A stretch of DNA of 64,000 nt from Halalkalibacter sp. APA_J-10(15). Lineage in GTDB: Bacteria; Bacillota; Bacilli; Bacillales; Bacillaceae_D. A program made the position numbers and the translations under genes. Under the pieces are notes generated by a model. The model worked only from the letters and a program-made list of their open reading frames with translations, had not been told where the DNA came from and made no database searches. This document shows, in pieces, positions 56,863 to 64,000 of this stretch. The DNA is taken from positions 186,001-250,000 of the forward strand of contig NZ_JALKEV010000003.1 of the NCBI RefSeq assembly GCF_023017105.1, written 5' to 3'. Position 1 is the stretch's first letter. Every line of letters starts with the position of its first letter.

Positions 56863-57441
56863 TTGAATTTACCTAATAAAATTACGATATCTCGTATATG
56901 CTTAATTCCTATTTTTATGATTATTTTGTTAATTCCTTCCTGGGTAGAAGTGTCGTTTCTCGGTACTGAGATGCCACTAAACCATTTAATGGCTGCTCTG
57001 ATTTTTATACTGGCTGCAGCAACGGATTGGCTAGATGGTTACTATGCAAGAAAGCTAGGCCTTGTAACGAACTTGGGGAAGTTCCTTGATCCATTGGCCG
57101 ATAAATTGTTAATTACCGCAGCTTTAATCGGTTTAGTGGAATTGCAATTGTTGCCTGCATGGATGGCGATTATTATTATTAGTCGTGAGTTTGCTGTTAC
57201 AGGTATTCGTCTAGTAGCTGCTGCTGATGGAGTAGTGATTGCCGCAAGTTCACTAGGAAAGCTGAAAACGGTCATTCAAATCGTAGCAATATCAGCGCTT
57301 CTTTTACATAATTGGCCATTCCAGCCAATCTCTTTCCCTTTTGCTGGGATTGCTATTTGGGCTGCAACTATTATAACAGTATTGTCAGGTGTAGACTATT
57401 TTAAGAAAAACAAACAGGTATTGATGAATTCTAACAATTAG
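56863..57441 (+). CDS. pgsA: CDP-diacylglycerol--glycerol-3-phosphate phosphatidyltransferase
   Basis: First step of phosphatidylglycerol synthesis from CDP-diacylglycerol (made by CdsA) and glycerol 3-phosphate; membrane enzyme. The 192-residue protein has several membrane helices and the CDP-alcohol phosphotransferase motif in full: D55-xx-D58-G59-xx-A62-R63-x8-G72-xxx-D76-xxx-D80. TTG 56863 follows AAGAGGGA and gives the typical MNLPNKITISRI start. Followed by cinA after 12 bases. Confidence 0.96.
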   Translation: MNLPNKITISRICLIPIFMIILLIPSWVEVSFLGTEMPLNHLMAALIFILAAATDWLDGYYARKLGLVTNLGKFLDPLADKLLITAALIGLVELQLLPAWMAIIIISREFAVTGIRLVAAADGVVIAASSLGKLKTVIQIVAISALLLHNWPFQPISFPFAGIAIWAATIITVLSGVDYFKKNKQVLMNSNN

Positions 57442-57453
57442 GTGGTCGAACAT

Positions 57454-58707
57454 ATGGATGCTGAAATTATTTCTGTCGGCTCAGAGTTGCTTTTAGGACA
57501 AATTGTAAACACGAATGCAGCGTACCTTTCTAAGGAATTAGCAGGCTTAGGAATAGATGTTTATTACCAAACGACTGTTGGTGATAACGATATAAGGTTA
57601 CGTGCAGTCACAGAAAAGGCTTTGGAGCGAGCTGATCTCCTTATTTTCACAGGCGGATTAGGTCCAACAAAGGATGATTTAACGAAGGAAACGTTAGCTG
57701 CTATTTTAGGGAAATCATTAATTTATGATGAGCCCTCTTTAGCGAAAATAGCTAGTTTTTTTAAACAACGAAATAAACCAATGTCTGAGAATAATAAGAA
57801 ACAAGCTTTAATTATTGAGGATAGTAAGGTTTTGATCAATCGATACGGTATGGCTCCAGGCATGGTGATTTCTAGAGGTGAAAAATGTATCGTTTTGTTG
57901 CCGGGACCACCAAAAGAAATGATACCAATGTTTGACGACGAGCTTCGTCCTCATATTTTAGCTGAGGGCAATTCTTCGTCTGTTATTGAATCTCGGGTGC
58001 TTCGTTTTTTTGGGATAGGTGAGTCACAACTAGAGACAGAGATTTTGGACCTTATCGAACGGCAAACGAACCCTACCATTGCTCCTTTAGCGGGAGATGG
58101 AGAAGTAACACTTAGATTAACGGTCAAACATCAGAATGCTGGTTTACGGCAGCAAATGCTAGATGACTTAGAAGGGCAAATACAAAAACGAGTTGGACCA
58201 TACTTCTATGGATATGGTGATGCATCGATTGTTGAGCAAACCTTTTTGCAATTACAAGAAAAAAAATGTACGATAGCTACAGCAGAGAGTTTTACTGGTG
58301 GATTATTTGCAAAAGAGCTTAGTTCACATCCTGGTGCGGGTGATGTCCTGTTAGGAGGAATTGTTGCATATGCGACAAGTGTAAAGAAAAAGCTATTAAA
58401 TATTTCTGAGCATATCATTGAAAATGAAGGAGTCGTCAGTCATAAGTGTGCCAAAGAAATGGCACTTCAAGCTAAAAGGAAATGTGACTCAGACATCGCC
58501 ATTAGCTTCACAGGTGTTGCTGGTCCAACACCTCAAGAAGGCAAACGGATAGGTGAAGTGTATATCGCCATTGCAGGAATTGCTAATGAGCCAGTATCCT
58601 ATCAATTAGATTTATCTGGTGAGAGAAATGAAATTGCAAATAAAGCCGTGAAATATGGCTGCTTTTATTTGTTGAACGAATTGAAAAGGTGGAGTAAAAC
58701 AGAATGA
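57454..58707 (+). CDS. cinA: CinA: competence/damage-inducible protein (nicotinamide nucleotide deamidase)
   Basis: The 417-residue protein has an N-terminal molybdopterin-cofactor-binding-like domain (AEIISVGSELLLGQIVNTNA; FTGGLGPTKDDLTKETL) and a C-terminal CinA domain (TIATAESFTGGLFAKELSS; FTGVAGPTPQ) with NMN amidohydrolase activity known for the family; N-terminal ADP-ribose pyrophosphatase activity is also known. ATG 57454 was chosen since AGGTGG is eight bases upstream. In many bacilli it lies directly upstream of recA; here a helicase gene intervenes. Confidence 0.94.
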   Translation: MDAEIISVGSELLLGQIVNTNAAYLSKELAGLGIDVYYQTTVGDNDIRLRAVTEKALERADLLIFTGGLGPTKDDLTKETLAAILGKSLIYDEPSLAKIASFFKQRNKPMSENNKKQALIIEDSKVLINRYGMAPGMVISRGEKCIVLLPGPPKEMIPMFDDELRPHILAEGNSSSVIESRVLRFFGIGESQLETEILDLIERQTNPTIAPLAGDGEVTLRLTVKHQNAGLRQQMLDDLEGQIQKRVGPYFYGYGDASIVEQTFLQLQEKKCTIATAESFTGGLFAKELSSHPGAGDVLLGGIVAYATSVKKKLLNISEHIIENEGVVSHKCAKEMALQAKRKCDSDIAISFTGVAGPTPQEGKRIGEVYIAIAGIANEPVSYQLDLSGERNEIANKAVKYGCFYLLNELKRWSKTE

Positions 58708-60311
58708 CAACGAATTTTAATGATTTTCAAATTTCAGAACCAATTAAGCGTGCAATTAAAGAGATGGGCTTTGAAGAACCATCACCTATTCAAGAGAAAG
58801 CTATACCGGTCATCCTTGAAAGAGGAGATGTGATTGGTCAAGCACAAACTGGTACTGGGAAGACAGCTGCATTTGGAATTCCGGTTGTAGAAAAAGTAAC
58901 ACAAGAGCGCTTTGTTCAGGCTCTAATATTAACGCCAACACGAGAATTAGCGATTCAAGTATCAGGTGAATTACAAAAATTATCTGTGCATAAAAAAATC
59001 CGCACATTGCCGATTTATGGTGGCCAATCAATTGGACATCAAATTAAAGCTTTGAAGCAAGGAGTTCAGGTTGCAATTGGGACACCTGGTCGAATATTAG
59101 ATCATTTACGACGAAAAACGTTAAAGTTAGACCAAGTCCATACTGTTGTATTAGATGAAGCAGATGAAATGCTTGATATGGGGTTTGTTGATGATATTGA
59201 AACGATTTTGCGTCAAGTAAATCATGAGCGCCAAACCTTGTTGTTCTCAGCAACGATGCCTCCAGCCATTCGAAAACTGACTAAACGATACATGAAGTCA
59301 CCTAAGACCGTTACGATTAACAAAGGTGAAGTAACAGCACCATTAATTAATCAAATGTATTTTAAAGTGTTGGAACGAAATAAAATTGATTCCTTATGTC
59401 GAATTATTGATAGTGAGGATATCGATTTAGGTATTTTATTTTGTCGAACGAAAAAAGGTGTGGCTGAATTAACGGAGGCTCTGCAAGCTAGAGGTTATCT
59501 AGCTGATGGCTTACACGGGGATTTAACACAGTCACAACGTGATGCTGTGATGAAGAAGTTTCGTGATTCATCAATTGAATTTCTCATTGCGACAGATGTT
59601 GCAGCTAGAGGAATTGATGTAGAAAATGTTTCACATGTTATTAACTATGATATTCCACAGGACCCTGAAAGTTATGTTCACCGAATTGGTCGAACAGGTC
59701 GTGCTGGCAAAAAAGGCTTAGCTTTAACATTAGTGACGCCAAGAGAAATGAAGCATTTGCGTTCAATTGAAAAAGAAATTAAAATGCCTATTCCTTCTCA
59801 AGAAGTTCCAACGATTGAAGAAGTAGTAGAAAAGCAACAAAGCTCATGGAAAAAGTTAATTAGTGACCAAGTAGAAGAAGGGGCAAACGAACTATTTTCA
59901 CCACTTGTTGAAGAGATTTTACAAGAACATCAAGCAGAAGACGTTATTGCTGCTTTATTGAAGATGAATTTTTCAACTGATTCTTCAGTTGAAGAATCTG
60001 GCTATCAATTTGGTGAAACAGGTGGCGCAAAAGGAATGGTCCGCTTCTTTATTAACGTTGGTCGTAATATTCAATTGACACCAAAAATTCTAGTTGATGA
60101 AATTTCCGAATTAGTAGGTATTCCTGCTAAGACTATCGGGAAAATTGACATTTTTGAAAATTTCACATTTGTCGAGGTGCCTGAAGATGTCGCTCCATTT
60201 GTCTATGAAGCGCTTCGCTATTCACGTTTGAATGGTGCTAGAGTGAACTTGGAACCGGCTAAACCTCGTCCAAAGCGTGAAAGAAGAACCCCTACCCGAA
60301 ATGAACGTTGA
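58704..60311 (+). CDS. DEAD-box RNA helicase, DeaD/CshA type with DbpA-like RNA-binding tail
   Basis: ATP-dependent RNA helicase of 535 residues. Seen in order: Q motif (PSPIQ), Walker A AQTGTGKT (47-54), PTRELA, TPGR, DEAD (151-154), SAT, then the second RecA-like domain with ARGID and HRIGRTGR. The C-terminal region (about 430-515) has the fold pattern of the DbpA RNA-binding domain (VRFFINVGRNIQLTPKILVD; GKIDIFENFTFVEVP), followed by a basic Pro/Arg tail. ATG overlaps the cinA stop by 4 bases, so it is translated with cinA. Substrates probably rRNA or mRNA; a specific name is not assigned. Confidence 0.92.
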   Translation: MTTNFNDFQISEPIKRAIKEMGFEEPSPIQEKAIPVILERGDVIGQAQTGTGKTAAFGIPVVEKVTQERFVQALILTPTRELAIQVSGELQKLSVHKKIRTLPIYGGQSIGHQIKALKQGVQVAIGTPGRILDHLRRKTLKLDQVHTVVLDEADEMLDMGFVDDIETILRQVNHERQTLLFSATMPPAIRKLTKRYMKSPKTVTINKGEVTAPLINQMYFKVLERNKIDSLCRIIDSEDIDLGILFCRTKKGVAELTEALQARGYLADGLHGDLTQSQRDAVMKKFRDSSIEFLIATDVAARGIDVENVSHVINYDIPQDPESYVHRIGRTGRAGKKGLALTLVTPREMKHLRSIEKEIKMPIPSQEVPTIEEVVEKQQSSWKKLISDQVEEGANELFSPLVEEILQEHQAEDVIAALLKMNFSTDSSVEESGYQFGETGGAKGMVRFFINVGRNIQLTPKILVDEISELVGIPAKTIGKIDIFENFTFVEVPEDVAPFVYEALRYSRLNGARVNLEPAKPRPKRERRTPTRNER

Positions 60312-60325
60312 TCAATAATTTGTTA

Positions 60326-60363
60326 GGTTTGTCCCGGAGATACGATGTATTTTGGGACAAACC
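60326..60363 (+). terminator. Terminator-like inverted repeat after the helicase gene
   Basis: Perfect 10-bp repeat GGTTTGTCCC (60326-60335) and GGGACAAACC (60354-60363), 18-base loop, followed by a C/T-rich but not T-only tract. Probably ends the cinA-helicase transcript before the recA promoter. Confidence 0.6.
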
Positions 60364-60438
60364 ATCTATTTCCCCTTTTTACATCCTACTTTATGTTCGT
60401 TATCAAACCCATTTAATTTAGTTATCAAAATAAAAAAC

Positions 60439-60452
60439 CGAATAAATGTTCG
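60439..60452. promoter_or_regulatory. LexA/DinR (SOS) box of recA
   Basis: CGAATAAATGTTCG differs at two positions from the Bacillus SOS box consensus CGAACATATGTTCG and stands just upstream of the recA promoter. It explains damage-inducible expression of recA and possibly of the nuclease pair downstream, if any read-through passes the recA terminator. Confidence 0.85.
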
Positions 60453-60461
60453 TAAAAACTA

Positions 60462-60490
60462 TTGGCAAAAGATGAAAAACAGGTTATGAT
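60462..60490 (+). promoter_or_regulatory. Sigma-A promoter of recA
   Basis: TTGGCA (60462-60467), 17-base spacer, TATGAT (60485-60490). A start near 60497 would give a leader of about 60 bases. The SOS box lies 10 bases upstream of the -35. Confidence 0.8.
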
Positions 60491-60555
60491 AGTGTTAACT
60501 TCTAGAAAGTAAAAATAGTAAAAAGAATAGTTTTATATAGAGGAGAGGTTTAATA

Positions 60556-61605
60556 ATGAGTGAACGTAAAGCTGCATTAGATATGGCATTACGCCAAATA
60601 GAAAAACAGTTTGGAAAAGGGTCTATTATGAAGCTTGGTGAACAAGCTGAGCAAAGAGTATCAACAATTTCTAGTGGCGCTCTAGCTCTTGATATTGCGT
60701 TAGGAGTAGGCGGATATCCAAAGGGTCGAGTTATTGAAGTGTATGGGCCGGAATCATCAGGTAAAACGACAGTTGCACTACATGCAATTGCTGAAATTCA
60801 ACGCAATGGAGGTCAAGCTGCTTTTATCGATGCTGAACATGCATTAGACCCTGTTTATGCGCAAAAGCTTGGGGTTAATATTGATGAATTATTACTTTCG
60901 CAACCTGATACAGGTGAGCAAGCATTAGAAATTGCTGAAGCGCTTGTACGAAGTGGTGCGGTTGATATGATTGTTATCGATAGTGTTGCAGCACTCGTAC
61001 CTAAAGCTGAAATTGAAGGAGAGATGGGTGATAGCCACGTAGGGTTACAGGCTCGCTTGATGTCACAAGCACTTCGTAAGCTATCTGGTGCTATTAATAA
61101 ATCTAAGACGATTGCGATTTTTATTAACCAAATTCGTGAGAAGGTCGGAGTTATGTTTGGAAATCCAGAAACAACGCCTGGTGGTCGTGCTTTGAAATTC
61201 TATTCCTCTGTACGCCTTGAAGTTCGACGAGCAGAAACGCTTAAGCAAGGGAATGATATGGTAGGAAATAAGACAAAGATTAAAATTGTTAAAAATAAAG
61301 TAGCTCCTCCATTTAAGGTGGCGGAAGTGGATATTATGTATGGAGAAGGAATCTCTCGAGAAGGTTCTATTTTGGATATGGCAGCTGACCTTGATATTGT
61401 TCAAAAGAGTGGAGCTTGGTACTCATTTGAAGGTGAAAAGATGGGACAAGGACGAGAGAATGCTAAGCAATACTTGAAGGAAAATGCTGATATAACAGAG
61501 AATATAGAAGGAATGATTCGTGAGCATTATGGAATTAGTGGCGAGGTACAGGTTTCCGCTCCTTCTGACGAAGAGTTTGAAGAGGTGCCGTTTGATTTAA
61601 AGTAA
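60556..61605 (+). CDS. recA: Recombinase RecA
   Basis: Central homologous-recombination ATPase and SOS co-protease. The 349-residue product has Walker [10 protein letters not shown] (64-72), the [10 protein letters not shown] Walker B region, the L1/L2 DNA-binding loops (with [19 protein letters not shown]), and an acidic C-terminus ([11 protein letters not shown]). ATG 60556 follows AGGAGAGG. Preceded by SOS box and promoter, followed by a strong terminator. No intein or truncation. Confidence 0.98.
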   Translation: MSERKAALDMALRQIEKQFGKGSIMKLGEQAEQRVSTISSGALALDIALGVGGYPKGRVIEVYGPESSGKTTVALHAIAEIQRNGGQAAFIDAEHALDPVYAQKLGVNIDELLLSQPDTGEQALEIAEALVRSGAVDMIVIDSVAALVPKAEIEGEMGDSHVGLQARLMSQALRKLSGAINKSKTIAIFINQIREKVGVMFGNPETTPGGRALKFYSSVRLEVRRAETLKQGNDMVGNKTKIKIVKNKVAPPFKVAEVDIMYGEGISREGSILDMAADLDIVQKSGAWYSFEGEKMGQGRENAKQYLKENADITENIEGMIREHYGISGEVQVSAPSDEEFEEVPFDLK

Positions 61606-61630
61606 TTCAATAAACTAAGACGAATGAACA

Positions 61631-61668
61631 AAGGTATGTTAAGTCAACATCTGACTTAACATACCTTT
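61631..61668 (+). terminator. Terminator after recA
   Basis: Fourteen-bp perfect stem GGTATGTTAAGTCA (61633-61646) with TGACTTAACATACC (61652-61665), five-base loop, extended by AA/TT. Followed by TTTCATC, then mixed T-rich sequence. Confidence 0.88.
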
Positions 61669-61706
61669 CATCATTCTTTCATTTTTATAGGAAATGAGGA
61701 TAGACA

Positions 61707-62696
61707 ATGAAATTTTTGTATGTAACGGATACGCATATACGTGGAACGACTCCGAAAAATCGATTAGACAGTTACGTTGATACATTAAAGAAAAAATTAG
61801 ATGAAGTTATTTCAATGGCAAATGAAGAGCAGGTGGATGTGATTTTACATGGTGGTGACGTTTTTGATCGTCCAGATTTATCACCTAATGTCGTAGGCCA
61901 GTTTGCTAAAATTTTCAAGCGAGCTAATGCTCCAATTTATGTAGTGGCGGGTAATCATGATACGTTTGGGCACAATCCGGAGACTCTCTCTCGTACAATG
62001 CTAGGTCTCATGGACTCATTTGGAGTGATGACAGTCATTCATCCGGAGCAGCCTTTACTATTAGAATTTAACGGAGTTCACATTCAAATTAGTGGGCAAC
62101 CGTATCATTATGATCTGGATCAACGAGACCCTAAGCTAGATTACTATCCTACTAGAGCAGAACACATAGATGTGGCCATTCATATTGTTCATAGTATGCT
62201 TGTCGAAAAAGCGTTACCAGACGGTGTCGCACACACGTTAATTGATCATATTTGGGGAACGACTGCTGATATAACGTTAACCGGCCACTTTCATGGCGGG
62301 TTTGGAATAAAGGAGCGAGAAGGTAAATTTATTTGTAACCCTGGGGCGTTAGCAAGAGTGAATAATCATTGGTCTGAAATAAGTCGTAAACCGAAAGTGA
62401 TCGTTGGAACAATTGAAAGAAACAAGGTCAACCTGCAGGAAAAAACACTTACGTCATCAGAAGCTGGCGATGCCGTTCTAGATCGTTCATTTCTAGAAAA
62501 AGCGGTTCACCAAGAGGAGAAATTACATTCATTTGTTCAGCAAGTAAAAGAAGCATCACAGTTTCAATCTCTAAAAATGAGTGATATTATTCAAGAGATA
62601 GCATCCTTACAAAATGTTGAAGAAAAAGTGAAGAAGGAAGCATTGCGGAGAATGACACAAGTTGAAGAAAAGTGGAAGGATGGCGAATATGAATAA
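61707..62696 (+). CDS. Mre11/SbcD-like metallophosphoesterase (DNA nuclease)
   Basis: Calcineurin-like nuclease of 329 residues with the full metal-ligand set of Mre11/SbcD: D8 and H10 (DTH), D51 (GGDVFDRPD), N83 and H84 (AGNHD), H162, and the GHFHGG motif with H194 and H196. The C-terminal part is helical, with heptad-like character, and could bind the partner ATPase. It overlaps the next gene by 8 bases, which encodes a Rad50/SbcC-like ATPase. ATG 61707 has AATGAGGA in front. It is not the usual chromosomal sbcD context in Bacillus; similarity to phage-type pairs is possible. Confidence 0.85.
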   Translation: MKFLYVTDTHIRGTTPKNRLDSYVDTLKKKLDEVISMANEEQVDVILHGGDVFDRPDLSPNVVGQFAKIFKRANAPIYVVAGNHDTFGHNPETLSRTMLGLMDSFGVMTVIHPEQPLLLEFNGVHIQISGQPYHYDLDQRDPKLDYYPTRAEHIDVAIHIVHSMLVEKALPDGVAHTLIDHIWGTTADITLTGHFHGGFGIKEREGKFICNPGALARVNNHWSEISRKPKVIVGTIERNKVNLQEKTLTSSEAGDAVLDRSFLEKAVHQEEKLHSFVQQVKEASQFQSLKMSDIIQEIASLQNVEEKVKKEALRRMTQVEEKWKDGEYE

Positions 62697-64000
62697 CATC
62701 CATTCGGTGCATATTGAAAATTTCCAATCGCATCTAGATACGTATATGGAGTTTGATCAAGGATTAAATATGATTGTTGGTCAGTCTGATAGTGGAAAGA
62801 CAGCGATCATACGTGCACTGCGTTGGGTGCTATTTAACCAGCCGAGAGGAACGGATTTCTTACGGATATCAGCTGATTTCGTTCGTGTGACCGTTACGTT
62901 TACAAACGGTACAGTTATTTGTCGTGAACGCACAGCTTCGAAAAACCGATATACGATACGCCAAAAAGAACAAGATGATTTAATACTCGAAGGTTTTGGT
63001 ATACATGTACCTAATGAAGTACTAGAAGCACACGGTATGGGTCATTTACGAGTAGATACAGATCATGACCTCGCTCTGCATGTTTCTCAGCAATTGGATG
63101 GTCCTTTCCTGCTTGAGGAAACAAGTTCAACAAGAGCTAAAGTACTAGGTCGAATAAGCGGTGCCCATTTTTTAGATATGGCTATTAGACAAACAACTAG
63201 AGATGTCTCACAGCTTAATCAACGGACTCGACAAGAGGAGGAAACGATTGACAAGCTTACAAAAGAGCTTGAGCCTTTTGGGCATATCGATTTGCTAAAA
63301 GAGAAACTTGATTTAGCTGGGCAAGAAATGCAACGACTAGAAGCTTTAATGCAAAGAAAAAAACAATTAGAAAAACTAGCTAATGTTCGTAAGAGAATGA
63401 TTCAAGAAGAGAACGTTCAACAGAATCGATTAAGACTCGTGAAGGACGTAACAGAATGGGAGAATCGCGTAGTTAGGCTTGAATCTACGTTAAGGAGCTA
63501 TCAAAGGCTTATAAGCTTACAAAAGCGCCAAAATGTATTGAGTCAGGATCAATCCAAATGTTTATTTTGGATTGATAAGACAAAAGGGATAGAAGCAACT
63601 GAACGTTATTACAGTCAGCTTAGGAAGGTTGTTGAACGTAGAAGAACACTTAAAGCCATTAGCCAACGTGATGAACGTTTAAAACAGCAATTTGCAAATG
63701 TGACAAGATCTATTCAAGTGACCTCATTTGTGGACGAGCTTAACATCAACCAAATTGAGCAGATAAGTCATGAAAAAGAACGATTAAAGAGATTGAAGAA
63801 GCAACGAATACTTCTTGACAAATCAAAGCAGCAGTCCGAAGAAGTAAAAAAAATAATCGTGCATTTGCCGCCAGTCAATCTTTTGTTAGAGAAGGTTTCA
63901 TCTTTAGAAAACGAGCAAAAGCAACTGCTTAAATTAAACTCCCTACATTCGACCATAAATGAATACGAAAGAAGAATGAAAGATGGGGTTGCTTTTGTTC
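62689..64000 (+). CDS. Rad50/SbcC-like SMC ATPase (3' partial)
   Basis: Starts at ATG 62689, 8 bases inside the metallophosphoesterase gene, and is open to the window end (437 complete codons). The beginning MNNIHSVHIENFQSHLDTYM with Walker A GQSDSGKT (31-38) is typical of SMC/Rad50 ATPase heads (F-x-S-H preceding the P-loop). From about residue 190 onward the sequence is a long, charged coiled coil with many Arg, Lys, Glu and Gln. The ABC signature and Walker B are expected beyond the edge. Partner of the preceding nuclease by overlap and family. No zinc-hook (CxxC) is seen in the visible part. Confidence 0.85.
   Translation, partial: MNNIHSVHIENFQSHLDTYMEFDQGLNMIVGQSDSGKTAIIRALRWVLFNQPRGTDFLRISADFVRVTVTFTNGTVICRERTASKNRYTIRQKEQDDLILEGFGIHVPNEVLEAHGMGHLRVDTDHDLALHVSQQLDGPFLLEETSSTRAKVLGRISGAHFLDMAIRQTTRDVSQLNQRTRQEEETIDKLTKELEPFGHIDLLKEKLDLAGQEMQRLEALMQRKKQLEKLANVRKRMIQEENVQQNRLRLVKDVTEWENRVVRLESTLRSYQRLISLQKRQNVLSQDQSKCLFWIDKTKGIEATERYYSQLRKVVERRRTLKAISQRDERLKQQFANVTRSIQVTSFVDELNINQIEQISHEKERLKRLKKQRILLDKSKQQSEEVKKIIVHLPPVNLLLEKVSSLENEQKQLLKLNSLHSTINEYERRMKDGVAFV

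Noticed and set aside
1-64000. CRISPR arrays, rRNA, tRNA or prophage blocks
   Set aside because: No regularly spaced direct repeats, no cloverleaf or rRNA segments, and no run of phage structural genes was found on reading through the window.

Overview
The window is a low-GC stretch of chromosome from an endospore-forming, flagellated Firmicute of the Bacillaceae. Three things point there: the gene order follows the Bacillus subtilis fliR-to-recA block almost gene for gene, the start codons are often TTG or GTG behind strong AGGAGG-type sites, and sporulation genes are present (dpaA, dpaB, spoIIIE, the ylxY/mlpA group). An alkaliphilic or halotolerant Bacillus relative is a reasonable guess, but nothing in the sequence proves a species. 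Nearly all genes are on the plus strand. No rRNA, tRNA or CRISPR array was seen.

Layout. 1-10987 is the distal part of the large fla/che operon: fliR (5' end missing), flhB, flhA, flhF, flhG, cheB, cheC, cheD, sigD, a DUF342 gene, a small charged protein and swrB. cheA and cheW, which lie between cheB and cheC in B. subtilis, are absent. 10988-24604 holds translation, nucleotide, envelope and replication genes: rpsB, tsf, pyrH, frr, uppS, cdsA, dxr, rasP, proS, polC. 24845-31761 is the rimP-nusA-ylxR-ylxQ-infB-ylxP-rbfA-truB-ribF operon, followed by rpsO and pnp. 34591-42233 carries ylxY, mlpA, ymxH, the dipicolinate synthase genes dpaAB and the asd-dapG-dapA lysine/diaminopimelate genes.

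42234-45068 is the only clearly accessory stretch, inserted between dapA and rnjB. It has a divergent TetR-type repressor with two operators almost identical to the classical tet operator core, a four-helix membrane protein, a small ORF that looks like the cut-off start of a longer gene, and a decayed, internally deleted insertion sequence. From 45069 the core order resumes: rnjB, tepA, ylzJ, spoIIIE, ymfC, ymfF, ymfH, ymfI, ymfJ, ymfK, rodZ, pgsA, cinA. A DEAD-box RNA helicase sits between cinA and recA. recA, behind a LexA (DinR) box, is followed by an Mre11/SbcD-like nuclease and a Rad50/SbcC-like ATPase that runs off the window.

How it fits together: flagellar export and chemotaxis adaptation genes end with the sigma factor for late motility genes. 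Ribosome and RNA-maturation genes follow. The lysine-pathway genes supply the precursor that the dpaAB product turns into dipicolinate for spores. The last block links cell shape, phospholipid synthesis and DNA repair. The best candidates for new biology are the tetO-like regulatory module at 42.5-44.1 kb, the recA-linked nuclease/ATPase pair, and the chemotaxis operon without its kinase.
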